Shown here: positions 1 through 5,180 of the stretch, piece by piece | How the letters are laid out: each line of letters starts with the position of its first letter | How positions within the stretch are numbered: position 1 is the first letter of the stretch | Assembly (NCBI GenBank): GCA_944326495.1 | Contig: CALVEE010000123.1 | Coordinates: 1 to 5,180 of the forward strand | Length of the DNA: 5,180 nt | Origin: Candidatus Gastranaerophilales bacterium | Lineage (GTDB): Bacteria; Cyanobacteriota; Vampirovibrionia; Gastranaerophilales; Gastranaerophilaceae | Direction of reading: 5' to 3' | The notes under the pieces: generated by a model | Seen by the model: only the letters and a program-made list of their open reading frames with translations | What the model was told of the DNA's origin: nothing | Database searches by the model: none | Program-made: the position numbers and the translations under genes

Positions 1-191
1 CCTATGTAATTTTCGGCTCGACTGACGATAAAAAATTAATTCCCCCAAACGGCAGGGTTATTCCTATAAAAGCCCAAAACTGCACCTGCCCTCTCCGCCC
101 CTGCCTCTGGGAAAGACGACAGACAACCTGTGAGACACTGGAATGTTTGAAAATATCTTCTGATGAGATTGTGAAAACTTTACTATTGTAA
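1..191 (+). CDS. Glycosyltransferase family 9 (heptosyltransferase-like), C-terminal fragment
   Basis: This is the last 62 codons of a gene that begins left of the window. Reading starts at base 3 and the TAA stop is at 189-191. The tail opens with YVIFGSTD, matching the 'FGpTD' sugar-nucleotide-binding region near the end of GT9 enzymes. It then shows a cysteine-rich stretch (CTCPLRPC, then CETLEC) and ends in LKISSDEIVKTLLL. Together this follows the family pattern C-x-P-C ... C ... C(M)-x-I-x-x-(D/E)-x-(V/I). Known GT9 enzymes transfer heptose or similar sugars from ADP-activated donors to LPS core or other envelope glycans on the cytoplasmic side of the inner membrane. The donor and acceptor cannot be told from this fragment. 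Its stop codon overlaps a palindrome that may belong to the promoter of the next unit. Confidence 0.7.
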   Translation, partial: YVIFGSTDDKKLIPPNGRVIPIKAQNCTCPLRPCLWERRQTTCETLECLKISSDEIVKTLLL

Positions 192-199
192 TTGCAATT
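190..199. promoter_or_regulatory. Perfect 10-bp palindrome, candidate operator
   Basis: AATTGCAATT is its own reverse complement. It lies across the stop of the glycosyltransferase gene and covers the TTGCAA that I read as a -35 element for hicBA. That position would suit a repressor-binding site. Against this, a 10-bp AT-rich palindrome can occur by chance, and the HicB encoded here has no visible DNA-binding domain. Confidence 0.3.
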
Positions 200-219
200 T
201 CTTAAAAATATGTAATAAT
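192..219 (+). promoter_or_regulatory. Candidate promoter for hicBA
   Basis: TTGCAA (192-197) serves as a -35, followed by a 16-nt spacer and AATAAT (214-219) as a -10. A TG dinucleotide one base upstream of the -10 (211-212) gives an extended -10. The start of transcription would be near 226, about 18 nt before the hicB ATG. The match is moderate and the region is AT-rich, so other readings are possible. Read-through from the glycosyltransferase gene could also express hicBA. Confidence 0.4.
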
Positions 220-243
220 GTAAATAAAAGCTACGGGTGTGAT

Positions 244-432
244 ATGAATATTGATGTTATTTTACATAAAGAAAAAGACGGCTATTGGGCAGAAGTACCT
301 GCTCTGAAAGGATGTTTCAGCCAGGGGGAAACCATTGAAGAATTAACCGAAAATATCAAAGAAGCAATTACTGCATGGTTATCTGTAGATATCCCTGAAA
401 ATGATGGAGAGATTATTTCTTTGGCTTTATGA
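244..432 (+). CDS. hicB: HicB-family antitoxin, short form
   Basis: This 62-aa protein has the core HicB fold signature: an N-terminal strand (MNIDVILHKE), then GYWAEVPALKGCFSQGET (residues 13-30), then the helix TIEELTENIKEAITAWL. In known systems HicB neutralises the HicA toxin by binding over its active site. Full-length HicB proteins also carry a C-terminal helix-turn-helix or ribbon-helix-helix domain that represses the operon. This one stops right after the core, so it keeps the toxin-binding half only. The ATG at 244 is preceded by a weak GGGTG (235-239) at short spacing. Its stop overlaps the hicA start as ATGA, so the two are very likely translated together. The antitoxin-first order is the reverse of the classical E. 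coli hicAB order. Family assignment is strong; antitoxin activity is inferred from the pairing. Confidence 0.87.
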   Translation: MNIDVILHKEKDGYWAEVPALKGCFSQGETIEELTENIKEAITAWLSVDIPENDGEIISLAL

Positions 433-650
433 AAAACATTACCGGTAAAAGACTGTGTAAAATTCTAGAAGATAACGGCTGGACTCTTGCAAGAATTAAA
501 GGTTCACATCATGTATATACAAAAGAGGGCGAAGAAGCCCGTATTGTTGTTCCGGTTCATGGAAATAAAGAAATTAAAACCGGATTATTAAAAGCAATTC
601 TTAAAACTGCAGGTTTACTCTCTCTATTTTTTATGCTGACAAATATCTAA
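429..650 (+). CDS. hicA: HicA-family mRNA interferase toxin
   Basis: This 73-aa protein matches the HicA/YcfA small dsRBD-like fold. It has GKRLCKILEDNGW (residues 6-18), then IKGSHHVY (23-30), a basic VPVHGNKEI segment (42-49), and LLKAILKTAGL (53-63). In E. coli HicA the catalytic residue is His23 in GSNH; by alignment it corresponds to His28 here, so the active site looks intact. Known HicA toxins cleave mRNA and block translation until bound by HicB. The ATG overlaps the hicB stop by 4 nt. The nearest purine-rich site, GGAGAG at 406-411, is about 17 nt away, too far for good initiation, so translation probably depends on ribosomes finishing hicB. One oddity is that the family usually ends close to the AGL motif, whereas this protein continues with a hydrophobic LLSLFFMLTNI tail. 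Confidence 0.88.
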   Translation: MKNITGKRLCKILEDNGWTLARIKGSHHVYTKEGEEARIVVPVHGNKEIKTGLLKAILKTAGLLSLFFMLTNI

Positions 651-680
651 AATTTTATTCCCGCTTTTCTTCCTATTTTA

Positions 681-689
681 TGCTAAAAT
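681..689 (+). promoter_or_regulatory. Candidate extended -10 promoter for the 191-aa gene and ade
   Basis: TGCTAAAAT reads as an extended -10 (TGn followed by TAAAAT) in the 62-nt gap after hicA. I see no good -35 at 16-18 nt upstream. It would give a leader of about 17 nt with a clear ribosome-binding site, AAAGGAGAA at 702-710, just before the ATG at 713. The gap contains no convincing terminator after hicA, so read-through from hicBA is also possible. Confidence 0.35.
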
Positions 690-712
690 ATTATAAACCA
701 TAAAGGAGAATT

Positions 713-1288
713 ATGCAGAAAGGTTTAGAATTTGATCCGGGATTTGCACCGTATATTTTAGCGTTTAGAGGTACTGTTGAATATCTTTATATGGATATTA
801 ACAGGTTTAAAAATTTATCACAAAGAAAAATGAAGTTCAGACAGTATTATAAAAAATTTCTTGAACTTTTTTATAACAATCTCGGTTTCTATGTCGGGTG
901 TCTTATGTGGGCAGCTTATCTCAAAACACAGCCGGAGCAGGAAATTCTAAACAACAGCTGCCTCAATGAGCCTTATGATGAGGAGGCTAATATTTCTGAT
1001 ACAGAATTTATGATTAGGTTTCTTGAGTTGTTTCCTAAGGATATGAAATATTTTCTTGGCGAAGATTATGAAATTAATCAGGGCGATTTAAAAATTTTAG
1101 AAATGTATAAGGATTTTTTGATTATTAACAGAGGTTTTGTTGATACAAAAAATAATACTGATATCAAGCTTCCCAAAGGTATGAAAACCGATGGGGCAGA
1201 AACATTTAAGGATAAAATAGACGGGGTTTTGAAGGAAGAAGATTTGTCAAAACTTCTTGAATACAGGGATTTGGTATGTCAAATATAA
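713..1288 (+). CDS. Hypothetical protein, 191 aa, translationally coupled to ade
   Basis: I do not recognise this protein. It starts at an ATG behind a strong AAAGGAG site (702-708), which supports it as a real gene. It looks cytosolic: there is no signal peptide, and the N-terminal half is rich in aromatic and basic residues (FRQYYKKFLELFYNN, residues 42-56). One moderately hydrophobic stretch, LGFYVGCLMWAAYL (57-70), is probably a buried helix rather than a membrane span. The C-terminal half is acidic and helix-prone, with EEDLSKLLEYRDL (175-187) near the end. I see no catalytic motif or metal-binding cluster. Its last 13 nt overlap the start of ade, so the two are likely co-transcribed and coupled in translation. 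That makes a link to purine metabolism possible but not shown. It could equally be a lineage-specific protein that only shares the operon. Confidence 0.8.
   Translation: MQKGLEFDPGFAPYILAFRGTVEYLYMDINRFKNLSQRKMKFRQYYKKFLELFYNNLGFYVGCLMWAAYLKTQPEQEILNNSCLNEPYDEEANISDTEFMIRFLELFPKDMKYFLGEDYEINQGDLKILEMYKDFLIINRGFVDTKNNTDIKLPKGMKTDGAETFKDKIDGVLKEEDLSKLLEYRDLVCQI
1265..1269 (+). promoter_or_regulatory. Ribosome-binding site for ade
   Basis: AGGGA lies 6 nt before the ade ATG at 1276, inside the coding sequence of the upstream gene. It supports this ATG as the true start and shows that the 13-nt gene overlap is not an artefact of start choice. Confidence 0.6.
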
Positions 1289-2997
1289 TTAATACGGCAA
1301 GAGGCCTGGAAAAAGCGGATTTAGTTATAAAAAATGCTAATATTATAAATGTTTTATCAGAAGAAATTTATCGAGCTGATATTGCAATAAAAGACGGGAT
1401 TATAGCAGGCGTCGGAAGCGGATACTCCGGCGAAAAAGAGATTGATATAAACGGGGCTTATGTATCTCCGTCGTTTATTGACGGGCATGTGCATTTAGAA
1501 AGCACAATGATGCTTCCGCAGGAATTTGCTAAAATCGTGCTTCCTGCAGGCACAACAACAGTTATTATAGACCCGCATGAAATCTCAAATGTACTGGGGC
1601 TTCACGGAATAAGTTTTATGCACGAAGTTGTTAAAGACTTGCCGATAGATGTTTATACAATGCTTCCCTCTTGTGTTCCGGCAACTCCGTTTGAGACATC
1701 AGGATTTGATCTGACGAGTTATGACCTGTCGCTTTTGATTGATAAGCCGTGGGTTTTAGGTCTTGCTGAGATGATGAATTTCCCCGGAGTCTTAAATCAG
1801 GATAAGAATGTTATGGCAAAACTCGAGCTTGCTAAATCTTATAACAAGTGTATAGACGGCCATGCACCGTATTTGAGCAGCAAGGATTTGTGCGCGTATA
1901 TTGCAAGCGGTGTAAAATCAGACCACGAGTGTACAACGCCAGATGAAGCAATCGAAAAAATGCGTCTGGGGATGTATATTATGATACGTGAAGGCACGGC
2001 TGCTAAAGATTTAGAGGCCTTGCTTCCGGTCTTAAAAGAATGTAATACCCGAAAATGTATTTTTGTAACTGATGACAGACATCCGGAAGATTTAAAAGAA
2101 CATATTAACGGTATGGTAAGACGCGCGGTAGAAGCCGGAGTACCGCCGGTTAAAGCCGTGCAGATTGCAAGCTTAAATACTGCCGAATATTTCGGGCTCA
2201 AAAATCTTGGCGCAATAGCTCCGGGGTATAAGGCAGATATGCTTATCCTGCCGGATTTAAAAACATTTAAGCCGGATATTGTTATTAAAAACGGAAAAAT
2301 TGCGGTTGAAAACGGGAAACTAATCTCTAAACTTCCTGAAAGAAACACAATAGAGACAAGAAACTCCGTGAATGTAAGATGGATTACGCCTGATGATTTT
2401 GTTATCCCGGCAGGTACCGGAAAGGTTAAAGCGCTGGAAGTTATACCAAACCAGCTTATTACAAAATCAGTTGTTTCAGAAATTAAAATCAAAGACGGTA
2501 ATGCAGTAAGCAATATTGATAATGACACATTAAAAATCTGTGTAATAGAACGACACCGCGCTACAGGAAATATCGGCAAAGGTTTTGTCAAAGGTTTTAA
2601 CCTGAAATGCGGTGCGATAGCTTCTACTGTAGCGCACGATTCTCATAACATGATTGTAATCGGAACTAATGATGATGATATGTACACGGCAGCAGTTGCT
2701 TTGATTAAGTGTCAGGGGGGAAAAGTTGTCGTAAGAGACGGCGAAATAATATCTTCTCTTCCGCTTCCGATTGCAGGATTAATGTCGGACAGGGATTTTG
2801 ATTTTGTTATCTCTAAATGCCATGAACTTAATCAAGCTGCACACTCTATCGGCTGTACTTTAGAAGACCCTTTTATGACAATGGGCTTCCTGTCGCTGCC
2901 TGTTATCCCGGAATTAAAAATCACTGATAAAGGTGTTTTTGATACCAATAAACAGGAGTTTACAAATATTTTTGAAAAAACTGCAGAAGTGGTGTAG
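1276..2997 (+). CDS. ade: Adenine deaminase (EC 3.5.4.2)
   Basis: Ade converts adenine to hypoxanthine and ammonia in cytosolic purine salvage. The 573-aa length is normal for the family and no part is missing. Residues 1 to about 350 form the metal-dependent amidohydrolase domain. It contains SFIDGHVHLESTM, with the His71-x-His73 metal pair, IIDPHE (97-102), the likely metal-bridging Glu165 in LGLAEMMN, DGHAP with His196, SDHEC with His217, and VTDDRHP (264-270), which holds the conserved Asp. Residues from about 400 to 570 form the Ade-specific C-terminal domain, with IERH (424-427), VAHDSHN (452-458) and LEDPFMTMGFLSLPVIPELK near the end. These features separate Ade from dihydroorotases and other amidohydrolases. 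Known Ade enzymes bind two Fe or Mn ions. The start is fixed by the AGGGA site and by the overlap with the preceding gene. The gene ends 287 bp before a convergent operon, with no clear terminator directly after the stop. Confidence 0.97.
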   Translation: MSNIINTARGLEKADLVIKNANIINVLSEEIYRADIAIKDGIIAGVGSGYSGEKEIDINGAYVSPSFIDGHVHLESTMMLPQEFAKIVLPAGTTTVIIDPHEISNVLGLHGISFMHEVVKDLPIDVYTMLPSCVPATPFETSGFDLTSYDLSLLIDKPWVLGLAEMMNFPGVLNQDKNVMAKLELAKSYNKCIDGHAPYLSSKDLCAYIASGVKSDHECTTPDEAIEKMRLGMYIMIREGTAAKDLEALLPVLKECNTRKCIFVTDDRHPEDLKEHINGMVRRAVEAGVPPVKAVQIASLNTAEYFGLKNLGAIAPGYKADMLILPDLKTFKPDIVIKNGKIAVENGKLISKLPERNTIETRNSVNVRWITPDDFVIPAGTGKVKALEVIPNQLITKSVVSEIKIKDGNAVSNIDNDTLKICVIERHRATGNIGKGFVKGFNLKCGAIASTVAHDSHNMIVIGTNDDDMYTAAVALIKCQGGKVVVRDGEIISSLPLPIAGLMSDRDFDFVISKCHELNQAAHSIGCTLEDPFMTMGFLSLPVIPELKITDKGVFDTNKQEFTNIFEKTAEVV

Positions 2998-3089
2998 AGT
3001 TTTATATACCTATTTTATTGGTTATAGTTGTGCAAGTATGCCCAAGCGAACCGGTATAAGTATTCTAATAAAAACAAAAAATACGCTTT

Positions 3090-3154
3090 CCTCGCCCTAC
3101 GGGAGAGGAGCAGCCGTGTTTGAGGCTGTGCCGAAAACTACGGATGCGGTGAGG
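3090..3154. repeat. Structured REP-like intergenic element
   Basis: This GC-rich island in an AT-rich gap can fold in two ways. CCTCGCCC (3090-3097) and GGGAGAGG (3101-3108) form a tight hairpin with a 3-nt loop and one G-A mismatch. Alternatively CCTCGCC (3090-3096) can pair with GGTGAGG (3148-3154) over 7 bp, with one G-T wobble, enclosing a second hairpin of CAGCC (3111-3115) with GGCTG (3124-3128). The CCTC...GGGAGAGG...GGTGAGGGG layout resembles dispersed repeats found between genes in many bacteria. Only one copy is visible here, so its repetitive nature is inferred from that resemblance. Confidence 0.5.
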
Positions 3155-3225
3155 GGGCAGACCATAGGAGCAAATAAAAAATTACATTTAAAGCAGTTTG
3201 TTTAGATAATATAACTATAAGTTAA

Positions 3226-3254
3226 TGTTGGACAGGTTAGACTTTAGCCCAACA
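3226..3254. repeat. Imperfect inverted repeat, REP-like or weak terminator
   Basis: TGTTG (3226-3230) pairs with CAACA (3250-3254), and inside it GGTTA (3235-3239) pairs with TAGCC (3245-3249) with one wobble, leaving GACTT as the loop. The order AGGTTaGaCTTTAGCCCAACA looks like a decayed copy of the common 'AGGTTGGGCTTTAGCCCAACA' type of intergenic repeat. It lies about 30 bp beyond the end of the - strand operon, so it could help end or protect that transcript. There is no T-run after it on either strand, so I do not call it an intrinsic terminator. Confidence 0.4.
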
Positions 3255-3284
3255 ATAAAACCGACAATAAAATAAAACGTAAAT

Positions 3285-3911
3285 TTACAAGTCCTGCTTG
3301 GCGTATTCAGACAGATTAATTACATCCAGCCCTTTAAATTCAAAAATTTTCTCTGTATTGTTTTCAAGTTTTTTCCCGGCTAAGAGAACTCCGACAATTG
3401 CTTCTAATTGCGCAACAGGCATCATATTAGCAGGAAGATTATCAAATCCGTATTCAAATTTTAATGCGGATTGTAAGAATTTGCAGTCAGCAGACGAACG
3501 TTCTTTATAGTTAGAGTACAAATTAAATTTTTGTCTTGTTAAATAAATTTCAAACCTCGAAATCTCAACCCCTGCATCTTTTAATTTTCCGAATAATTCA
3601 CAACCGCGGGTAGAAAACCTCTGCGTCCAGTTGTCTTTATTCACAAAAGGATGTTCAGAAGTATGTATAAGCTGATACGGCTTAGATAAAACCCGCCATT
3701 TCCCTTCCATCATGGTATTATCCCAGGGAAGTGATACGCATATAATTGAATTTTTTAATGACGGATAATTATCAAAAAATAATTGTACATCATTCATTGA
3801 AAAAAGCTTATCGACATAGATAAGTTCCCCCGAGGCAATTTCTCTAACAGCAACTCCGCTTTCTATTGATGATGCCGGTGCCAGTGATAATCCGACCGAA
3901 TGTGTTATCAT
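3285..3911 (-). CDS. DUF429/RNase H-fold-like protein of unknown function, third gene of the motAB operon
   Basis: This 208-aa protein is not one I can name. Its ATG overlaps the motB stop as ATGA, and GAGGA (3921-3925) sits 9 nt upstream, so expression is tied to motB. There is no signal peptide or membrane span. The layout recalls the DUF429 RNase H-like fold: a first strand VGLSLAP (residues 6-12) followed by a small-residue turn and GVAVREI (19-25), then IYVDKLFS, a helix, and a strand-loop IICVSLPWD (56-64), where DUF429 proteins have an 'I-D-x-P' motif. Near the end, MPVAQLEAIVGVLLAGK (164-180) recalls their final helix with an acidic residue. In the first two spots the usual aspartate is serine (Ser9, Ser60), so if the fold is right the nuclease-type site is probably dead. 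Position suggests a role with the stator or in motility control; this is inference only. Confidence 0.75.
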   Translation of the reverse strand: MITHSVGLSLAPASSIESGVAVREIASGELIYVDKLFSMNDVQLFFDNYPSLKNSIICVSLPWDNTMMEGKWRVLSKPYQLIHTSEHPFVNKDNWTQRFSTRGCELFGKLKDAGVEISRFEIYLTRQKFNLYSNYKERSSADCKFLQSALKFEYGFDNLPANMMPVAQLEAIVGVLLAGKKLENNTEKIFEFKGLDVINLSEYAKQDL

Positions 3912-4984
3912 AGCCCGAAATCCTCATCTTCAGGTATTGCAGTATTTAATTTTATTACGCGTCTTTCAATCGCCGGCATTATATTATCATCATCATTCAT
4001 GGAAGGCTCGTGTTCCAGATTGACATACAATTCCATATTCCTCGGAGAAAGTTTTTCACTCTTTTGTTTCTCAATCATTCTTTTTCTGTTATCTTCTAAA
4101 AGTTTTCTGGCAGCAGGAGAAATAGAATCACCTTCAACAGATGCTATAACTTCCATTCTCTGTCTCTGGATTTTTTCCTGCTCTGCTTTTGTAAGACGCA
4201 ATGTATTATCGTTTCTGGTTTCAAATTGACGTTTGTATTTATTTTTCATAACCAGTATTTCAACTCTTCTGTTAGCAGGATCCTTAGGAGAAATTGCCGT
4301 TTCAAGCGGTCTTGTGTCAGCATATCCAATTGCCGAAAACAACGAAGGAGAGAATTTAAATCTATCTATCATATATCTTACGACAGACGAAGCTCTTGCA
4401 GATGAAAGCTCCCAGTTTGACGGAAATTTTTCGGTTCTAATCGGATCACTGTCTGTGTGTCCTTCAACACGCATAGAGTGAAGTACGAATTTTTTGCATA
4501 TAAGCACTCCAACCTTATCAAGCAGTTTTCTTGCACTTGAATCTAAATAAGCCGAAGCAGGAGCAAACAGATATTTGTCATCAAATGTTAATAAAAGACC
4601 TTTATCCGTAATTTTAGAAGAAATTCCCTCAAGTTCTCCGGCCTCTTTTAATGCCATAATTTCTTCTTCAATTTCCTTAAACGACTCTTCTTCATATTTA
4701 GGACTGATATATTCAAGCATAAGGCTCGGGATAAAAGAATTAGCCTGCTGCTGGTCAAACAAAGAGTCGCTGCCGTCCATAACAGACTGCTGCCCTTCAA
4801 ATAGAGCACCCTGGCTGAACGCATTTTTCAAAGACTCTTCCAGTTTTGCAAAGTCTGTTGCATCAACCTGAGCAAGGGCATACAGAACAACAAACGTTGC
4901 AAACAAAAGAGTGATGAAGTCTGAGTATGAAACGAGCCACCTCTCTAAGTTTTCATGTTCAGGATGTTTTGGTTTTCTAGCCAT
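3908..4984 (-). CDS. motB: Flagellar motor stator protein MotB with C-terminal extension
   Basis: MotB pairs with MotA to form the ion channel that drives the flagellar motor and anchors it to peptidoglycan. The 358-aa product has a short basic cytoplasmic N-terminus, then one membrane span (about residues 17-38, WLVSYSDFITLLFATFVVLY). Asp22 is the conserved ion-carrying residue. A linker with low-complexity Gln/Ser and acidic coiled-coil-like sequence (about 45-120) follows. The OmpA-type peptidoglycan-binding domain (about 125-248) shows VEGHTDSDPI (173-182), LSSARASSVVRYM (193-205), GYADTRPLE (220-228) and NRRVEIL (238-244). The last 110 residues (249-358) are an extra charged, helix-prone tail ending in EDEDFGL; many MotB proteins stop soon after the OmpA domain. 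The ATG at 4984 is chosen over an in-frame TTG at 5017 because the TTG has no ribosome-binding site and lies well inside motA. Whether protons or sodium drive it cannot be told. Confidence 0.93.
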   Translation of the reverse strand: MARKPKHPEHENLERWLVSYSDFITLLFATFVVLYALAQVDATDFAKLEESLKNAFSQGALFEGQQSVMDGSDSLFDQQQANSFIPSLMLEYISPKYEEESFKEIEEEIMALKEAGELEGISSKITDKGLLLTFDDKYLFAPASAYLDSSARKLLDKVGVLICKKFVLHSMRVEGHTDSDPIRTEKFPSNWELSSARASSVVRYMIDRFKFSPSLFSAIGYADTRPLETAISPKDPANRRVEILVMKNKYKRQFETRNDNTLRLTKAEQEKIQRQRMEVIASVEGDSISPAARKLLEDNRKRMIEKQKSEKLSPRNMELYVNLEHEPSMNDDDNIMPAIERRVIKLNTAIPEDEDFGL

Positions 4985-5180
4985 TAGCTTGTTCGCCCTT
5001 ATTTCCTTCTTCTTCAAGTATAAATGAACGCAGCTTTCTTTCTATCAATACCGGACTTTCGCCGGCCTGAATAGAGAGCACACCTTCCAGTATCATATTT
5101 TTATACAAAAATACGTCTTGAAAAATAAACTTAATTCTAGTACTAATAGGAATCATAACCAGGTTTGCAGCAAACAGACC
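4977..5180 (-). CDS. motA: Flagellar motor stator protein MotA, C-terminal fragment
   Basis: This is the last 67 codons of a gene that begins beyond the right edge; the stop is TAG at 4979-4977. The fragment starts in the final membrane span and its cytoplasmic exit (GLFAANLVMIPIS). It continues with the strongly conserved LYKNMILEGVLSIQAGESP and then IERKLRSFI, which match the MotA C-terminus closely. MotA forms a pentamer around a MotB dimer and its cytoplasmic loop contacts the rotor protein FliG. The conserved EGVLSIQAGE-x-P motif makes this MotA rather than the related ExbB/TolQ. The last 8 nt overlap the motB start, giving translational coupling that helps set the subunit ratio. Confidence 0.92.
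   Translation of the reverse strand, partial: GLFAANLVMIPISTRIKFIFQDVFLYKNMILEGVLSIQAGESPVLIERKLRSFILEEEGNKGEQANG
4996..5000 (-). promoter_or_regulatory. Ribosome-binding site for motB
   Basis: On the - strand this reads AAGGG, 11 nt before the motB ATG at 4984 and inside the end of motA. The spacing is slightly long, but it is the only plausible site and it favours the ATG over the upstream TTG. Overlap with motA probably supplies much of the initiation. Confidence 0.4.

Larger units (their letters stand above)
2998..3284. other. Intergenic region between convergent units
   Basis: This gap separates ade (+) from the motA-motB-208-aa operon (-). I see no believable gene in it. It holds two hairpin-forming elements, listed separately. 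Near the left end, TATACC (3005-3010) and GGTATA (3053-3058) form a 6-bp inverted repeat with a 42-nt gap, of uncertain meaning. GTAAATTTAC (3279-3288) is a perfect AT palindrome overlapping the stop codon of the - strand gene and is too AT-rich to act as a terminator. No hairpin here is followed by a good T-run on either strand, so how the two convergent transcripts end is unclear. Confidence 0.6.

Noticed and set aside
1839..2591. A 250-codon open reading frame on the - strand inside ade
   Set aside because: It lies wholly antisense to a clear full-length adenine deaminase, its protein resembles no family I know, and its low-complexity Ser/Ile/Leu content is typical of a shadow of a real gene.
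3005..3058. TATACC/GGTATA inverted repeat as the ade terminator
   Set aside because: The arms are only 6 bp with a 42-nt gap and no following T-run, so chance is the simplest explanation.
2933..3205. A 90-codon + strand frame that begins inside ade and runs through the intergenic region
   Set aside because: It starts within ade in another frame, has no ribosome-binding site I can support, and its middle (SSPYGRGAAVFEAVPKTTDA) is a translation of the structured repeat element, a common source of false proteins.
3279..3288. GTAAATTTAC palindrome as a terminator
   Set aside because: It is all A/T in the centre, too weak to form a stable hairpin, and has no T-run placed to act as an intrinsic terminator.
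3298..3510. A 70-codon + strand frame antisense to the 208-aa gene
   Set aside because: It is fully contained in a gene supported by its overlap with motB, and shows no family features.
3900..4871. Three + strand frames (about 82-109 codons) antisense to motB
   Set aside because: They are opposite a clear MotB with Asp22 and OmpA motifs; their Ser-rich hydrophobic products are antisense shadows.
4985..5017. An upstream TTG start that would lengthen MotB by 11 residues
   Set aside because: It has no ribosome-binding site, adds a Lys-rich lead that does not resemble MotB, and the ATG at 4984 gives the usual short basic N-terminus.

Overview
This window comes from an AT-rich bacterium with tightly packed, often overlapping genes. 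It has a stator pair for flagellar rotation and a family-9 glycosyltransferase of the LPS heptosyltransferase type, which suggest a motile bacterium with a Gram-negative-type envelope. The low GC and the MotB style would fit gut-type Melainabacteria/Gastranaerophilales. That placement is only an impression; no marker gene here settles it.

Layout, left to right. Bases 1-191 hold the C-terminal tail of a GT9 glycosyltransferase on the + strand. A short gap with a candidate promoter and a perfect 10-bp palindrome leads into a compact HicB-HicA toxin-antitoxin pair (244-650, antitoxin first, 4-nt overlap). Next is a second + strand unit: an unrecognised 191-aa protein (713-1288), which overlaps by 13 nt the start of a full-length adenine deaminase, ade (1276-2997), a purine-salvage enzyme. 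A 287-bp gap (2998-3284) lies between convergent units. It has no convincing gene but holds two hairpin-forming, REP-like elements. From the right edge, a - strand operon runs inward: the end of motA (4977-5180), motB (3908-4984, overlapping motA by 8 nt), and a 208-aa protein (3285-3911) whose start codon overlaps the motB stop by 4 nt.

How the genes work together: MotA and MotB form the ion-conducting stator of the flagellar motor. The third gene is translationally tied to them, so it may act in motility or its control, although its sequence looks more like an RNase H-fold protein (DUF429-like) that has lost the usual acidic residues. The hicBA pair is a self-contained accessory module between the envelope gene and the purine gene. 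The 191-aa gene and ade are probably co-transcribed.

I did not find a clear, wholly new multi-gene system. The items most worth following up are the motAB-linked 208-aa protein, the long charged C-terminal extension of MotB, the unknown gene coupled to ade, and the structured intergenic element at 3090-3154. I saw no tRNA, rRNA, CRISPR array, insertion sequence or riboswitch that I could support.
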